In this document: positions 32,790-43,022 of the stretch, piece by piece
How the letters are laid out: each line of letters starts with the position of its first letter
Numbering within the stretch: position 1 is the stretch's first letter
Source: Harpalus rubripes
Lineage: Eukaryota; Arthropoda; Insecta; Coleoptera; Carabidae
Direction: 5' to 3'
NCBI GenBank assembly: GCA_963082715.1
Contig: OY720465.1
Coordinates: 35,383,888-35,447,887, forward strand
Length of the DNA: 64,000 nucleotides
Translations under genes and position numbers: made by a program
Notes under the pieces: model-generated
The model's input: the letters and a program-made list of their open reading frames with translations, nothing else
Databases searched by the model: none
Told to the model about the DNA's origin: nothing

Positions 32790-35700
32790 GTAAGATTTTT
32801 TATTGAACCTTATACCCTTGTTTTGAACAAATAATAAACTTTGTAACCATAGTAACAATCATTTATGATATTTAAGTATTTTCTTAAAGTAAAAATCAAA
32901 TATGAGTTCCAAATAAAAAATCTGATGTGGACACCACACGACTTCTTTGTACGCAAGACCAATATGCAGAATAGACCCAATTATAAAATTGCACGTATTT
33001 GACGTAATTTGCCATTAACATGTATTTTTTATTTTTTTGTTATTTTTTTATCCTAATCCATAGCAAGCTTCATTACAAAAACCAAAAAGTATATGTTTTA
33101 AATTTACATACATATCTCGCTTATACAAAGGGTTAATTTAATAATACTTGATGTGCTAGACGCAGAATTTAATTCTCTAAAACTATTATTTGAAGCATTT
33201 ATTTCTAAAATCAAAATTAAACCATTTTATTCAAGAAAAACTGTTAACAACTTCAGGTAATATATTACTTCCGGTTAGCCTGTTTTAACCAAAATCTACT
33301 ATGTTATTTCAATTGACATAAAAGTCTTATATACCAAATTTGAAAAGTTTTGGATTATATTTTAAATTAGTTTTTCATTAAAATCTATTATAGGCTTCAA
33401 ATAAAGGGAGGTGCACAACTAGATTATTAGCAGTCCTAAATACAAAATTTCAACAGACGTCACGACGAAATTAGTCAAAATGGATTCAGGGATGGTCAAA
33501 ATGGATATTTTCGTTGAAATCTGAAAACCGATTTTTTTGCGATTACAAAACTTCCTTTACTTTATACAAGGAAGTAAAAAATCTGATGTGGCCAACACAT
33601 GACCTCCCGTCAATTCCATGTTTGAAATAGCAATGAGCTTTAAGTAAAGTATCACTTCCAGTTGATCGTTTCTAAACAAAATCTAATTTGTTGTTCCAAT
33701 AAATAGAAAAGTCTGTAATACCAAATTTTAGATTATATTTTATTATGTTTTTCCTCCAAAATCTGTTAAGAGTTCCAAATTAAATACCACTTCCGGTTTA
33801 TCATATATGTATAGTCAAAATATAATATTGTTTCAAATTATACACGAGTTTTAAATACCAAATTTGAGAAGTTTTGAATCATGTTAGTTTTTCAAGAAAA
33901 TCTGTTTATAGCTTCCTGTAAAGTAGTAAACTTCCGGTTTATCAATTTTAGAAAACATCTAGTATGTCGTTCTCATTAATATAAAAGTCTTAAATACCAA
34001 ATTTGAAAGTTTTGGGTTGTATCAATTTATTTTTCACGAAAATCTGTTCAGAGCTTCACATACAGTATCACTTCCGGTTTATCAATTTTAGCCAAAATTT
34101 AATATGTTGCTTCCCTTTATATGAAAATCTTAAATACTATGACAAGTTTTGGAATATATCATAATATATTTTTCACAAAAATCTGTTCAGAGTTTCAAAT
34201 AAAGTATCACTTCCGGTATATAAATTATAACCAAAATCTAATATGTTGCTCCCCTTCGTATAAAAGTCTAAAATACTAAATTTGAAAAGTTTTGGAATAT
34301 ATCATAATATATTTTTCACGAAAATCTGTTCAGAGCTTCAAGTAAAGTATCACTTCTGGTTTATTAATTTAACCAAAATCTAATATGTTGTTTCTCTTGA
34401 CATAAAAGTCTTAAATACTAAAATTGAAAAGTTTTGAATTATATTTTAATATAGTTTTTCATTAAAAATTGTTATGGGCTTCATGTAAAGTATCACTTCC
34501 GTTCACCTAATTTTACCCAAAATCTAATCAACTCTTTATATGACTGCAGAAAGCTTAAATACGGAAAATATAATTGTTTGGAAGTTTGTGATAAGAGTTA
34601 TCGTAAAAATAGTAAAAACGTGTTGTGGAGACCCTAATTTGTGCTTATTCACTGAAAACTCACCATCAAATTTTTGGACCGATAACATTACCTCCCTTAC
34701 CTACGGCATGACGGGAGGTAAAAAATAAATGGTTCGTTTTTCAGTGTCTGCCTGCATATCCCTAATTTTCAAAATTTTATTTCATTGAAAAAATGCTAAC
34801 TAAAAATAACAAGTTATACCAAAAATCGTGTACCAAACTAATAAAATTGTACAGAATTAAACGTTTCATACTAAACTGTTTTTTACATTTTTTATTATAT
34901 TTCTTGTTTCTTCATAATTTTAAAAAGATATTTAATATTTCTATTAATTCTAAACAAAATTAAACAAACTGTATTTTACAGGTTTTGCAATAAAACAATC
35001 AGAAGAATGGGAAATTACATAAAACTAAAATCCCAGTTATACAATGAACAATTTTCAAATGAAAAGTTTTTTGGTCCCCAAAAATTTGATTTTTGGATAT
35101 TTTTTCATCATTTAATTCAATCATCTTTGCAGGTCCTGAAAGACTTACACCATGACAAATACGGGCCAGAAGACGACTACTACATGCCCATGCGAGATTA
35201 CAACCCTCATTATGGCGCCCCATCTCAAGGCCAAGACTACGGACCGTCTTCTTCTTCCCACGACTCCCACTCCAGCTCACACGGACTTGTCATTACCTGC
35301 CAGCCCAGCGCGATTGGCTACACTGGTCAACAAGATCAAGCATCCTTGCATAAACATATGCAACTTCTGCAAGGGTTGTATGCACAGTCTGAAAAACTGT
35401 ACAACCAACAACAGCTGAACCCAGTTCAGGAAAGCGGTGGTATAGGAGGGGGGTCGGCGGGGTATGTGGCGCCTGGGACGTACAGGGATGCGGGGTGGAA
35501 GGGGGTGGACGGCAAGGGAGATGACATGGTGCAGGCTACAGCTGGAGGTGATTTTTTCAATATAATTTTTATAATAAAGTCACGTTTTCCGTGAGAAAAG
35601 GGATGTTAGGACCTCTGGCATGGTTGACATGTTGAGTAATCCTAATTTTTCTTTACCTTTTTAATACTGTTTTGCATAATTTTACAAATAAATATATCAT

Positions 35701-38700
35701 CACGGCATATTACCCATTGCTGGGTGTGCCAATCTACATTGTACACAGAAGGTTTGTTCGTTCTGCTATGCTGCGTTTTACCGCAAAACGTGGCGGTAAT
35801 TGTCGCTGCGTTTTGCGATTCGCTGCCAATCGCCGCAGTAATAATTTAAGTCACTAAAAATTATTTTTTATTCGATCCGTTTCCGTTATAGTTATTAACG
35901 TCATAAGGCTGATATGTAGCAAATAACAGATGAGGTTGAATGTTGTAAAATCGAGGCGATAGCCGAGATTTTATAATCAACCGTGTCTGTTATTTGTATA
36001 TCAGCCGTGTGACGTTCAGTATTTTTCATAATAACATAAAATATCTTCTTAAAATTCTATTTTCTATGGCATATTGACAGGTGACAGCTCTTCATGACAA
36101 TTTCGTGATGCTGAGATTTTTTTTAGGAACACATGATTTTTAATAATTGTACTGTTATAAAAAATAACGGCCGTGGCTGTTTTGATGCATATATCAGTTG
36201 AGCATACAGTACTGTTAAAGCACATTTAACAGTATGGTATTATGAAAAATTATTTTCGAAGATACTTCAGCCTATTATAATTTACTCAGTAAAAATATAT
36301 TATTCCATTTTCCATTATTTTAATTGTTTACTATTGTTATCATTTAAATTTACATTGTTACAAATCATAATTCATATGACATTGACATTTATATATTTTG
36401 CAAATGTATTTCAATTTCTAAAACAGAAACATTACATAGCATACAGAATCTAGTGACTTTACAGTGAACCGCGAATCGAAAAGAACAGCAAATTTCACCG
36501 CCGCGGTTTGCGATAGACGCAGGGTGGCGGAAAGAACAAACCTAATATATGAGAAATATTCGTTTTCCGGGAATGGACTGTGTCATATTTTGAACCAGAG
36601 GTCAACGTTTCGCTCGCAGTCGTATGGGGCATCTTCAGGAGCAAGGGGGATAGTACTGTCTTAAACAAGGTTACCCGACGTGTCAACCACGCTAGAGGCC
36701 GAGTTTAAGCAACAAGAGGGGGAGACTCAGTTTACACGTCGGGTAACCTTGTAAACTGAGTCTCCCCATTGTTGCTTAAACTCGGCCTCTAGCGTGGTTA
36801 ACACGTCGGGTAACCTTGTTTAAGACAGTACTATCCCTCTTGCTCCTGACGATGCCCCATACGACTGCGGGCGAAACGTTGAGCTCTGACTCAAAATATG
36901 ACACAGTCCATTCCCGGAAAACGAATATTTCTCTTGACTCAGACTGTGGAAGCCTACGCAAATAAATATATCATCACGGCATATTACCCATTGCTGGGTG
37001 TGCCAATCTGCTTTGGACACAGATTTTGGTATAGGGCGCGAGCAGACACGTAACTTCAGCGTCCTTGACGCGCTAGGAATCAGTTGATTTGTGTGCACTT
37101 GTCATTTTGACAAGAACAATGACATTTTGCCAAAACCAATGTTTTGACTTATTTCAATTACGAAGTGTTGAGAAGTTATTATTTTTAATTGCATGTGTTT
37201 TAATAATAAATAAAATATATCATCACGGCATATTACCTACTGCTGGGTGTGCCAATCTGCTTTGTTCGCAGATATCGGTAATGATGATGACATATTTGTA
37301 CCGAGCGGGCGTTTACCAGGCGTCACCTCATGTGTTTTACTGCCTGAAAATTGTATACTGGCTTGCAAAAAAAATCGCGTAGACCTATTTTTTGCTATAT
37401 TGAGTCGATCTTGATTTTTAACTTGTCAATGTCACTAGTGTCAATTAAGATGTCAAAATTAACAGAAATTTAAATACATACTTGGTTGTTCTTTCATTTT
37501 TCTGGAATATATTTGTAATTTAATAGTAGGTAAATTAAACACAATTAAGAACTAGCTCTATAATAGATCAAATAGTGTTGACAGTAACTACATTGTCAGT
37601 TTTTACCTTATTTACAGAGCTAAAAAATTACAAAATCTCGTTTACTTGATTTTTAAGGTATTTTTTTGCAAGCCAGTGTACATTAATAACATTTTAGCAA
37701 TTCAAAATCAAAATAAGTCAAAATTGGTCTTGTCAAAGTGACACTGTTCTTGTCAAAACGACATGCGCACACAAATCAGCTGATTCCAAGTATGTCAAGG
37801 ACGCCCGAGTCACGTGTCTGCTCGTGTTGACGAGGAGAGTGCACCACAGGGTTTTGTACCATTTAAAATTCGAAATTTTACAAATGAAGATGATAATATT
37901 ATTCTTGACAGTTAGGGTTAATTTTTAATTTTGCCAAGAAAATTTTAAATGGTACAAAAGTGACGCTTATGGTGCACTCTCCACGCCAGCAATGAGTGTC
38001 CGTGAGGGGACTCTTAGTAAACGCCCGCACGGTACAAATATGTCATCATCATTATCGAAATCTGTGTACAAAGCAGATTGGCACACCCAACAACGGGTAA
38101 TATGCCGTGATGATAAATTTTATTTTATTTATTATTTTTACCTCCCGCTAACCTTGGTAAGGGAGGTATAGGGATCATGCTAAAAATCACATATCGAGAT
38201 TTTGGTAAATAACCACGTTTTAAGGTCCACGATGATGTCTGTGTGCGTATGTGTGTGTAGATCCTCCACTCTAACTCAAATACTATCATTCAGAAAATTT
38301 TGAAACCTTGTATTTCAAACTTTTTCTGTAATGGAAAGAGCCCATGGCCAGAACACCTTCCGCTATTTTCAATAATTTAAATATACATACTTACATATTT
38401 AGTTATACTAGAAACTGTATTAAAATCCATTCCATATAACTATGGTTCTATTTACTATTCTCTTTTTAAAACGTTACCATTATGAATTTGAAATAATTAG
38501 TTCTTTGACAGTGACATTTATCTGTCAGTTACATACATTTGAGATATGAACTGTGTGTAACCAAGTAGTTGTGTTTGCTGTTTGTAGGCTCTGGGATTTA
38601 AATTATAGATAATTTTATAAATTTATCCATAAAATATACATAAAAAGTATTAATGCAAACCAATAGAAAATTTAATAATCTTTAATTTTTATAATAACAT

Positions 38701-39327
38701 AAATCTCGAAAAAATAACATTCGAGGTATTATTCGGAGAAAACTATTTTGAGCTTCAAGTAAAGTGCCATTTCCGGTTATCTGATTTACACCAAAATCTA
38801 ATGGTTTCTTTCCATATTAGAATAATGTATAAATACAAGGTTTCAAAATTTTCCTAATGATAGTATTTAAGTTAGAGCGTAAACAGGATCCACAAACATA
38901 CACACATAAATACAGACATCACCGTGAAAATGTTAAAATTGGATACTAGGGACCTTAAAACGCGCCCTTGCCAAGGGTAGCTGCAGGTAGAAATTATGTC
39001 AACTTGAAGAATCAAGCCCTTAATTTAGCAAATTTTGAAAATAATTCTGTTCACTAAAAATCAGCACAATGAAATGTATACCGAGTATAACACGAAAAGC
39101 GGGCCATAGGCATTTAACATAGGAAAACAGTTTAAAATTTTATAAAAGTTACTTTTTTACAGTGTTAGCCATCATATTTAATTAAAATCAAAAATAAATG
39201 TAATAATATTTTAAGTGGTCCATTATAAAATATAATTTGCATCAAAATAATTCTACTTAATAATTTTATTCGTGTGAATAATGAGCCTGTTTCACATTTT
39301 TCAGTATTTTAAATGAAAGTTTATGCA

Positions 39328-39371
<44 letters not shown>

Positions 39372-40162
39372 GCAAAATAAAAAGTAATTACAGAATTAGA
39401 TGCATGCTGAAAAACTAGGGGCGAGTTTTGTGCGTTCGATGAGGTTATTGTTGTTATATTTGTTTTGTACATTTTTCTGTAACGTTATACACTAATATTA
39501 TTTTTTTTTGTATTTTAGATTCGACCAAAACTTCTTTATCACCATCATCTTCAGCATCTCCTAGTACTTCTATAGACCCAACAGCCCGTTCACATTTCGG
39601 CAGCACGTCTCACGGAGGTTCCTACGGGGGATCCCACGGTAAAAAATACTTAGAAGACCCCACACTACGCTCCGGCTATGGCGGTGGGGGTTCCAGCCAC
39701 TCCGGAGGTTCTAGCGGACCCTACGGCATAGACCCCGCCGTGGCTTCCACCTACGGAGGAGGAGGCGGTGGTGGTAGCCACTCTGGAGGTTCCAGCGGCC
39801 CTTACGGCGCGGAACCCTCCATGAGAAGTTCTGGATACGGTGGAGGCCATGGGGGTTCCGGTCATTCGGGAGGTACTTACGGGGCGGAACCCCAAATGAG
39901 GAGTTCGGGATATGGGGGTGGGGGTTCCCATGGAGGTTCTGGAGGAGGCTATGGAGGAGGTGGATACGGAGTGGAACAAGGACGAAGCGCTTATGGAGGT
40001 GGTCATGGACATGGGGGTTCCGGACATGGGTCTGGAGGACAGTATGGAGTGGAGCAAATTGTAGCTCTACCAGCAAATGGATTAACACAAGCTGAGGCCG
40101 AGACGGCGAAAGCTTTTATCGATGGTCAAAAGGGAATGCATGTTAATTTGCAAACTAATTGA
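31854..40162 (+). CDS. Secreted Tyr/Pro- and Gly-rich structural protein (three exons)
   Basis: Exons 31854-32789, 35133-35547 and 39519-40162 join in frame through GT-AG introns and encode 664 residues. Residues 1-20 are a signal peptide (MASRAFFVVLTCFVTTSWSI). Then follow an acidic/Thr-rich stretch (22-118), a two-Cys segment FCVEIRPSNPYQKPFQVC (121-138), a Pro/Gln/Tyr region with four SYPQP-like repeats (about 173-192), and a GGY/GGG run (250-272). Exon 2 is Tyr/His-rich with a helical LHKHMQLLQGLYAQSEKLYN stretch. Exon 3 is built of GGS, SGYGGGG and GPYGAEPSMRS-like repeats and ends with a non-repetitive helix (LTQAEAETAKAFIDGQKGM). The composition resembles insect cuticle, eggshell or silk-like matrix proteins; which tissue is unknown. 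No family name is assigned. Its third exon is duplicated downstream. Confidence 0.85.
32922..33575 (+). mobile_element. CTGATG-family element (intron 1)
   Basis: It begins CTGATGTGGACACCACACGA and ends ATACAAGGAAGT then AAAAAAT. The interior matches 8145-8859. Confidence 0.8.
33583..34719 (+). mobile_element. CTGATG-family element (intron 1), with tandem ACTTCCGG units
   Basis: It begins CTGATGTGGCCAACACATG, then ACCTCCCGTCA; it ends TGACGGGAGGT then AAAAAAT. It abuts the previous copy through one shared A run. The interior repeats a unit of about 135 bp, each with CACTTCCGGTTTATCAATTT and ACCAAAATCTAATATGTTG, about six times (33650-34520). Confidence 0.85.
35133..35547 (+). CDS. Structural-protein gene, exon 2
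   Basis: Acceptor CATCTTTGCAG at 35122-35132, donor GGAG|GTGATT at 35548. 415 bases, phase 0 in and phase 1 out. It begins VLKDLHHDKYGPEDDYYMP and ends ...DDMVQATAG plus one base. Confidence 0.85.
35690..35752 (-). repeat. tRNA-derived SINE (family S), 3'-end fragment
   Basis: Only the 3' end is present (inverse of CAATGGGTAATATGCCGTG and tail). The element at 35753-36545 begins where it stops. Confidence 0.75.
35753..36545. mobile_element. DNA element with TAGGTTTGTTC ends and a central hairpin
   Basis: The left end AGGTTTGTTCGTTCTGC and right end (inverse) AGGTTTGTTCTTTCCGCC form inverted repeats, followed on both sides by GC-rich blocks with GCGGTAAT/ACCGCCGC. The centre holds a 100-base hairpin at 35908-36010. 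Confidence 0.65.
35908..36010. repeat. Long hairpin inside the 35753 element
   Basis: GGCTGATATGTAGCAAATAACAG pairs with CTGTTATTTGTATATCAGCC and, further in, GGTTGA...GTAAAATC with GATTTTATAATCAACC, leaving a loop around CGAGGCGATAGCCGAG that itself can pair. Confidence 0.75.
36598..36642 (-). ncRNA. Hammerhead ribozyme-like motif
   Basis: Minus strand: GCTC, CTGAAGA, stem II with TGCCCC/GCGAGC, GAAACGTTGA. The 3' strand of stem I is GACC instead of GAGC, so this arm's stem I is weakened. Confidence 0.5.
36842..36884 (+). ncRNA. Hammerhead ribozyme-like motif (best of this family)
   Basis: Stem I GCTC (36842-36845) pairs with GAGC (36881-36884). Core CTGACGA is at 36846-36852; stem II GCCC/GGGC closes fully; GAAA is at 36873-36876 and CGTT follows. 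Every core position is intact. Confidence 0.72.
36960..37330 (-). repeat. tRNA-derived SINE (family S), two inverted fragments
   Basis: Fragments at 36960-37030 and 37213-37330, both in minus orientation, flank part of the MITE at 37037-37832. Confidence 0.75.
37037..37832. mobile_element. MITE of the CGAGCAGACACG family, interrupted
   Basis: Left end GCGAGCAGACACGTAACTTC, right end GACGCCCGAGTCACGTGTCT then GCTCG. It is split by a SINE fragment (37213-37330) and by about 320 bp of unrelated sequence with inverted ends CTGGCTTGCAAAAAAA / TTTTTTGCAAGCCAG (37359-37676). Confidence 0.7.
37945..38118 (+). repeat. tRNA-derived SINE (family S), head-truncated
   Basis: Body and 3' end present (GTGCACTCTCCACGCCAGC, GGTAATATGCCGTGATGATA) with several differences from consensus. 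A small inverted scrap is at 37836-37880. Confidence 0.8.
38143..38990. mobile_element. CTGATG-related element with two hairpin ends
   Basis: The left end ACCTCCCGCTAACCTTGGTAAGGGAGGT is itself a hairpin and matches the inverse of the family's right end. The interior has the CCATTTCCGGTTATCTGATTT box. The right end is CCTTGCCAAGGGTAGC. It is probably two right ends facing each other. Confidence 0.6.
39327..39370. repeat. (ATT)n microsatellite
   Basis: About 14 uninterrupted trinucleotide units, inside intron 2. Confidence 0.95.
39519..40162 (+). CDS. Structural-protein gene, exon 3 (original copy)
   Basis: Acceptor TTTTTTTTTGTATTTTAG at 39501-39518. The phase-1 codon from exon 2 is completed as GAT (Asp), then STKTSLSPSSS and the Gly-rich repeats to TGA at 40160-40162. 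AATAAA follows at 40325-40330. Confidence 0.88.
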
Positions 40163-40324
40163 TTGATATGAATTGTATTTTGTATTTTTGTACAATGAAT
40201 AATATAGAAATAATAGATTATAATTTGAATTTTTGTTACTAACTCATTACATCCTGCCCCCTCCCCCTAATTTAAATACAACGTATTTCTAATTTTCCGT
40301 GTACCTATAGTCAATATTTTCTTC

Positions 40325-40330
40325 AATAAA
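40325..40330 (+). promoter_or_regulatory. Polyadenylation signal of the structural-protein gene
   Basis: AATAAA lies 163 bases after the stop, 13 bases before an inserted transposon (40343). The duplicated copy has lost it (CTACAAAAT at the same place, about 43847). Confidence 0.65.
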
Positions 40331-40461
40331 ATTTTATCTTTAGCCGTGTTCCTTCGGGCTGTGATTCGTGATCTAAATGATAAAAGTGATAATGATTAAA
40401 AAGAATAATGGAAAATTGGGAAATAATCGGACACGCAGTCTAATGTAAATAATTTATTTCC

Positions 40462-40503
40462 TGGCCTACGTTTCGACTGTACTACAGTCTTCCTCAGGGC
40501 TAG
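40462..40503 (-). ncRNA. Hammerhead ribozyme-like motif
   Basis: Minus strand: TAGCC, CTGAGGA, stem II GACTGT/ACAGTC, GAAACGTA, GGCCA. Stem I pairs GCC with GGC; core and stem II are complete. Confidence 0.7.
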
Positions 40504-40514
40504 AAATGGTCAAT

Positions 40515-40556
40515 GATTCCCTGAGGAAGACTGTAGTACAGTCGAAACGTAGGCCA
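40515..40556 (+). ncRNA. Hammerhead ribozyme-like motif, altered stem I
   Basis: Core CTGAGGA, stem II GACTGTAGTACAGTC, GAAACGTA are all present, but the 5' side of stem I reads GATTCC and pairs with GGCC only partly. Confidence 0.55.
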
Positions 40557-40968
40557 GGAAATAAATCATTTACATTAGACTGCGTGTCCGATTATTTCCC
40601 AATTCTCCATTCTGCTACCAGTCGATCATCGTACTCCACAAGAAGAATAATGATTTTACGTTTCCTATTCGTTATCCCCACTTTCTCATTTTGTGATCAC
40701 TAGACAACATTCCCCCTTCCCTTCAGAATCAACCTTTTTGAGTGATTCACATGGATTCAGTTCAGAACAAATATAAAATATACTATTTCGAGCGTAGAAA
40801 TTTACGAATGTGGGGTTTGTGGCATCAAGGGAAATAAGATTTTCTACAAAAGCGTGTAATGAATCACATAAATATTTGTTTGAAATAAACATACTTCATA
40901 TTCCTTACCAAGAACATTATTTTTTACTTCAATATAACGCATTTTTAATTCTGAATATAACACTAGAC

Positions 40969-41776
40969 CAGGGATGGCGAACCTTTACGTATCAACGTGC
41001 CATTTTTCTAAAGAAATGTTTAATGAGATCATAGATGTGCCATCAAATAATTTTGACTTTGTGATTATTGGGAAAATAATAATAATAAATACTATCAACT
41101 CAAAACTCTTTATTTACTACAAAAAAATAGGAACATTTTGTAATGTTTCAATTATACGCGTAATTTAAATTAAAGTAAAATTAGTGGACTTCTGTTGTTG
41201 CAGATTAGATGACAAATAACATATGTTAGGGTTGTAAGATGTTACTTTTAGCAGAATGCATGCTGAACTGGAGTCATCTGTCAAACGGTTTCTAACCGAG
41301 TCTTTAATGTTAATCATCTCTGAAAATAATGACTCGCAGGCATAGGTTAATGAAAATATTCTTAAAATAACATGAACCAGGTTCTTCCAACAATTAAATG
41401 TGTCTGGTAACGCATTCCATGTTTCCAAAATTTTGTTATTAGCATTTTCACTTATATTACTTGTCAATCTTTATGTTTCAATTAATTCAAACTCTTTCCT
41501 TATTTCTATAAATTTTTGAATCCATATTGAACTAGACTGGAAATTAATCAGCTGAATTTCAAATTCTTCAATTTCCAACCAATCAAATTGGGACAAATTC
41601 AGTTTATCAAATGACCCGCGCACCGCACCCGAACATTCCGTAGCGTAGGGATCACTCGCGTTCGCTCGTCATATAATACCTGCTTTACACTTTTTTTCGT
41701 AGTGCATCATAATGAATTTTGTGATCAGTGACGTGCCCAAAATATTGTGACGCGTGCCATTGGTTCGCCATCCCTG
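40969..41776. mobile_element. hAT element (ZBED/GTF2IRD2-like) with 8-bp target duplication
   Basis: Ends CAGGGATGGCGAACC and GGTTCGCCATCCCTG are perfect inverted repeats. The target duplication is CACTAGAC (40961-40968) against CATTAGAC (41777-41784), and the uninterrupted target is in element A at about 17240. Length 808 bp, internally deleted. Confidence 0.92.
41165..41620 (-). pseudogene. hAT transposase C-terminus (dimerisation region)
   Basis: On the minus strand, an open frame to a stop at 41165 holds the hAT dimerisation block: YACESLFSEMINIKDSVRNR then LTDDSSSACILLKV. The preceding frame (NLSQFDWLEIEEFEIQLIN) is separated from it by a stop and a frame change. This matches the class of insect hAT proteins related to ZBED5/GTF2IRD2. 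The catalytic part is absent. Confidence 0.75.
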
Positions 41777-41967
41777 CATTAGACAGTTGATTATTTATAA
41801 AATAAAGCAGGATAGTTTGCATTAGTCTACATGTGACATTGACATTTGACAATAGATTGTGTTGTTTTCTTGCTATAATTTTTAAATCCTGTTTCAAAAG
41901 GATCACGATTAAATTAATCAGGATTCACAAAATCACAATCACAACCCGACGGAACACGGCTTTTATA

Positions 41968-43022
41968 CAGGTGTTTCAGATTACCCGTGCCAGGCTTTTT
42001 TTTCAAAACTATGACGTCCTAGAGGAAAAAAACTAAGATAACGTACGGTCCTAAAGTTTTGAGAAATTTTTTAGTTGTATTTATACCAAATAACATTTAA
42101 TCAAATTGTCCCTGGAAATAGAATATCACAATTAACTTGTTTTCATTTTGACAGTTTGTCATATAAACTAGATATTCGTAAAGGAATTTACAATCTTGTT
42201 GGGCGAATGCCCAAGTGTGATATTGTTGCAGTTTATCGCAATATCTCTGTGGCAACAATTTATCACACAATAAAAGATTGTGAAGAAGGTATACCCTGTG
42301 TTAATTTGTCCAAAAGTGGTCGACCAAAAATTTTGAGCCACATGAGATAACAAAGATTAATTGCAGCCGTTAAAGACAAGCTAGAGTGTCACAACGAACT
42401 GTAGCCAGAAGATTCGATATATCGACGACCACTGTTTTTAGAACACTTTCTCGAAATGACGTGGTGTTTCGAAAAAGAAGAAAGGTACCAAAATATACCC
42501 TGGCCCAATTAGAAAGAATCCCTAGATGTTGCCGTGCGTTAAGGCGCTTTCATTTTCTCAATTAATGTAATGGATGACGAGAAATATTTTACTCTGTCCC
42601 ATTTAGAGATGAAAGGAAACGATGATTTTTATACTAATGACATGGAAAACACACCAGACAATGTCAAGTTCAAAGGTAAATCTAAATTTGAGGATAAAAT
42701 TTTAGTATGATATACCATTTCTGACGCCGGATCTCGTAGCCGTACATTGGTCGTGTTCGAGGAGAAGCCTTAACTGCACAACTTTATATTCAAAGATGCT
42801 TCTCTAAATTGCTTCAATTTTTAAATACACATCACGCCAATGATGATATAATGTTTTGGCCTGATCTAACTTCATGCCATCACGCCAGAATAACTAGAGA
42901 CTGGTATAACGAAAACAACGTAGACTTTGTTCCGAAATTGGTCAATCCTCCCTCAAACTCGACCAATAGAAGAATTTTGGTCAATATTGACCAGAAAAGT
43001 GTACAACAAGGAATAGAAAGCT
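41968..43022 (+). pseudogene. Tc1/mariner-superfamily transposon, decayed
   Basis: The left end CAGGTGTTTCAGATTACCCG follows TA. Transposase pieces in three frames: KLDIRKGIYNLVGRMPKCD and NISVATIYHTIKDCEEGIP, then KSGRPKI (DNA-binding part, 42160-42345); FDISTTTVFRTLSRNDV then FRKRRKVPKYTLAQLERIP (to about 42530); FLNTHHANDDIMFWPDLTSC (42815-42880); and, one frame over, RPIEEFWSILTRKVYN (about 42970-43010), holding the likely catalytic E. Several stops and frameshifts make it inactive. Its right end is lost at the duplication junction (about 43022). A second left-end copy is at 43867. Confidence 0.8.

Larger units (their letters stand above)
36548..36945. mobile_element. Penelope-type foldback, compact form
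   Basis: Two arms (36548-36736 and 36737-36930) run from GAGAAATATTCGTTTTCCGG to GACTCAGTTTACACGTCGGG and back, with almost no spacer. It is the same family as 3640-4690 but lacks the GIY-YIG centre. Confidence 0.85.
40411..40642. mobile_element. Penelope-type palindrome with 10-bp target duplication
   Basis: Arms GAAAATTGGGAAATAATCGG ... TAGAAATGG and inverse, about 95 bases each. The target duplication AAGAATAATG (40401-40410 and 40643-40652) is exact; the uninterrupted site is in the other copy of element A. Each arm carries a hammerhead-like core. Confidence 0.88.
40343..41960 (+). mobile_element. Element A, large copy carrying two nested insertions
   Basis: The left end GCCGTGTTCCTTCGGGCTGTG and right end CACAACCCGACGGAACACGGC match the 561-bp copy at 17057-17617. 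The extra length is accounted for by a Penelope-type insertion (40411-40642) and a hAT insertion (40969-41776). It landed just after the structural gene's polyadenylation signal; the equivalent site in the duplicate (43862) is empty. Confidence 0.9.

Noticed and set aside
32227..32858. Met/Val-, His- and Ser-rich frames on other strands and frames of exon 1
   Set aside because: They are shadows of the CCA, GGA and GAT repeats in the structural-protein exon; only the signal-peptide frame fits the TATA box and splice sites.
38221..38260. Short GT-rich tracts as promoters or CRISPR-like repeats
   Set aside because: They are the common simple-sequence part of the CTGATG family; no regularly spaced direct repeats with unique spacers occur anywhere in the window.
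39665..40088. Antisense frames opposite exon 3, also at 43083-43610
   Set aside because: They are mirror readings of a Gly-rich exon; there is no promoter or splice evidence on the minus strand.
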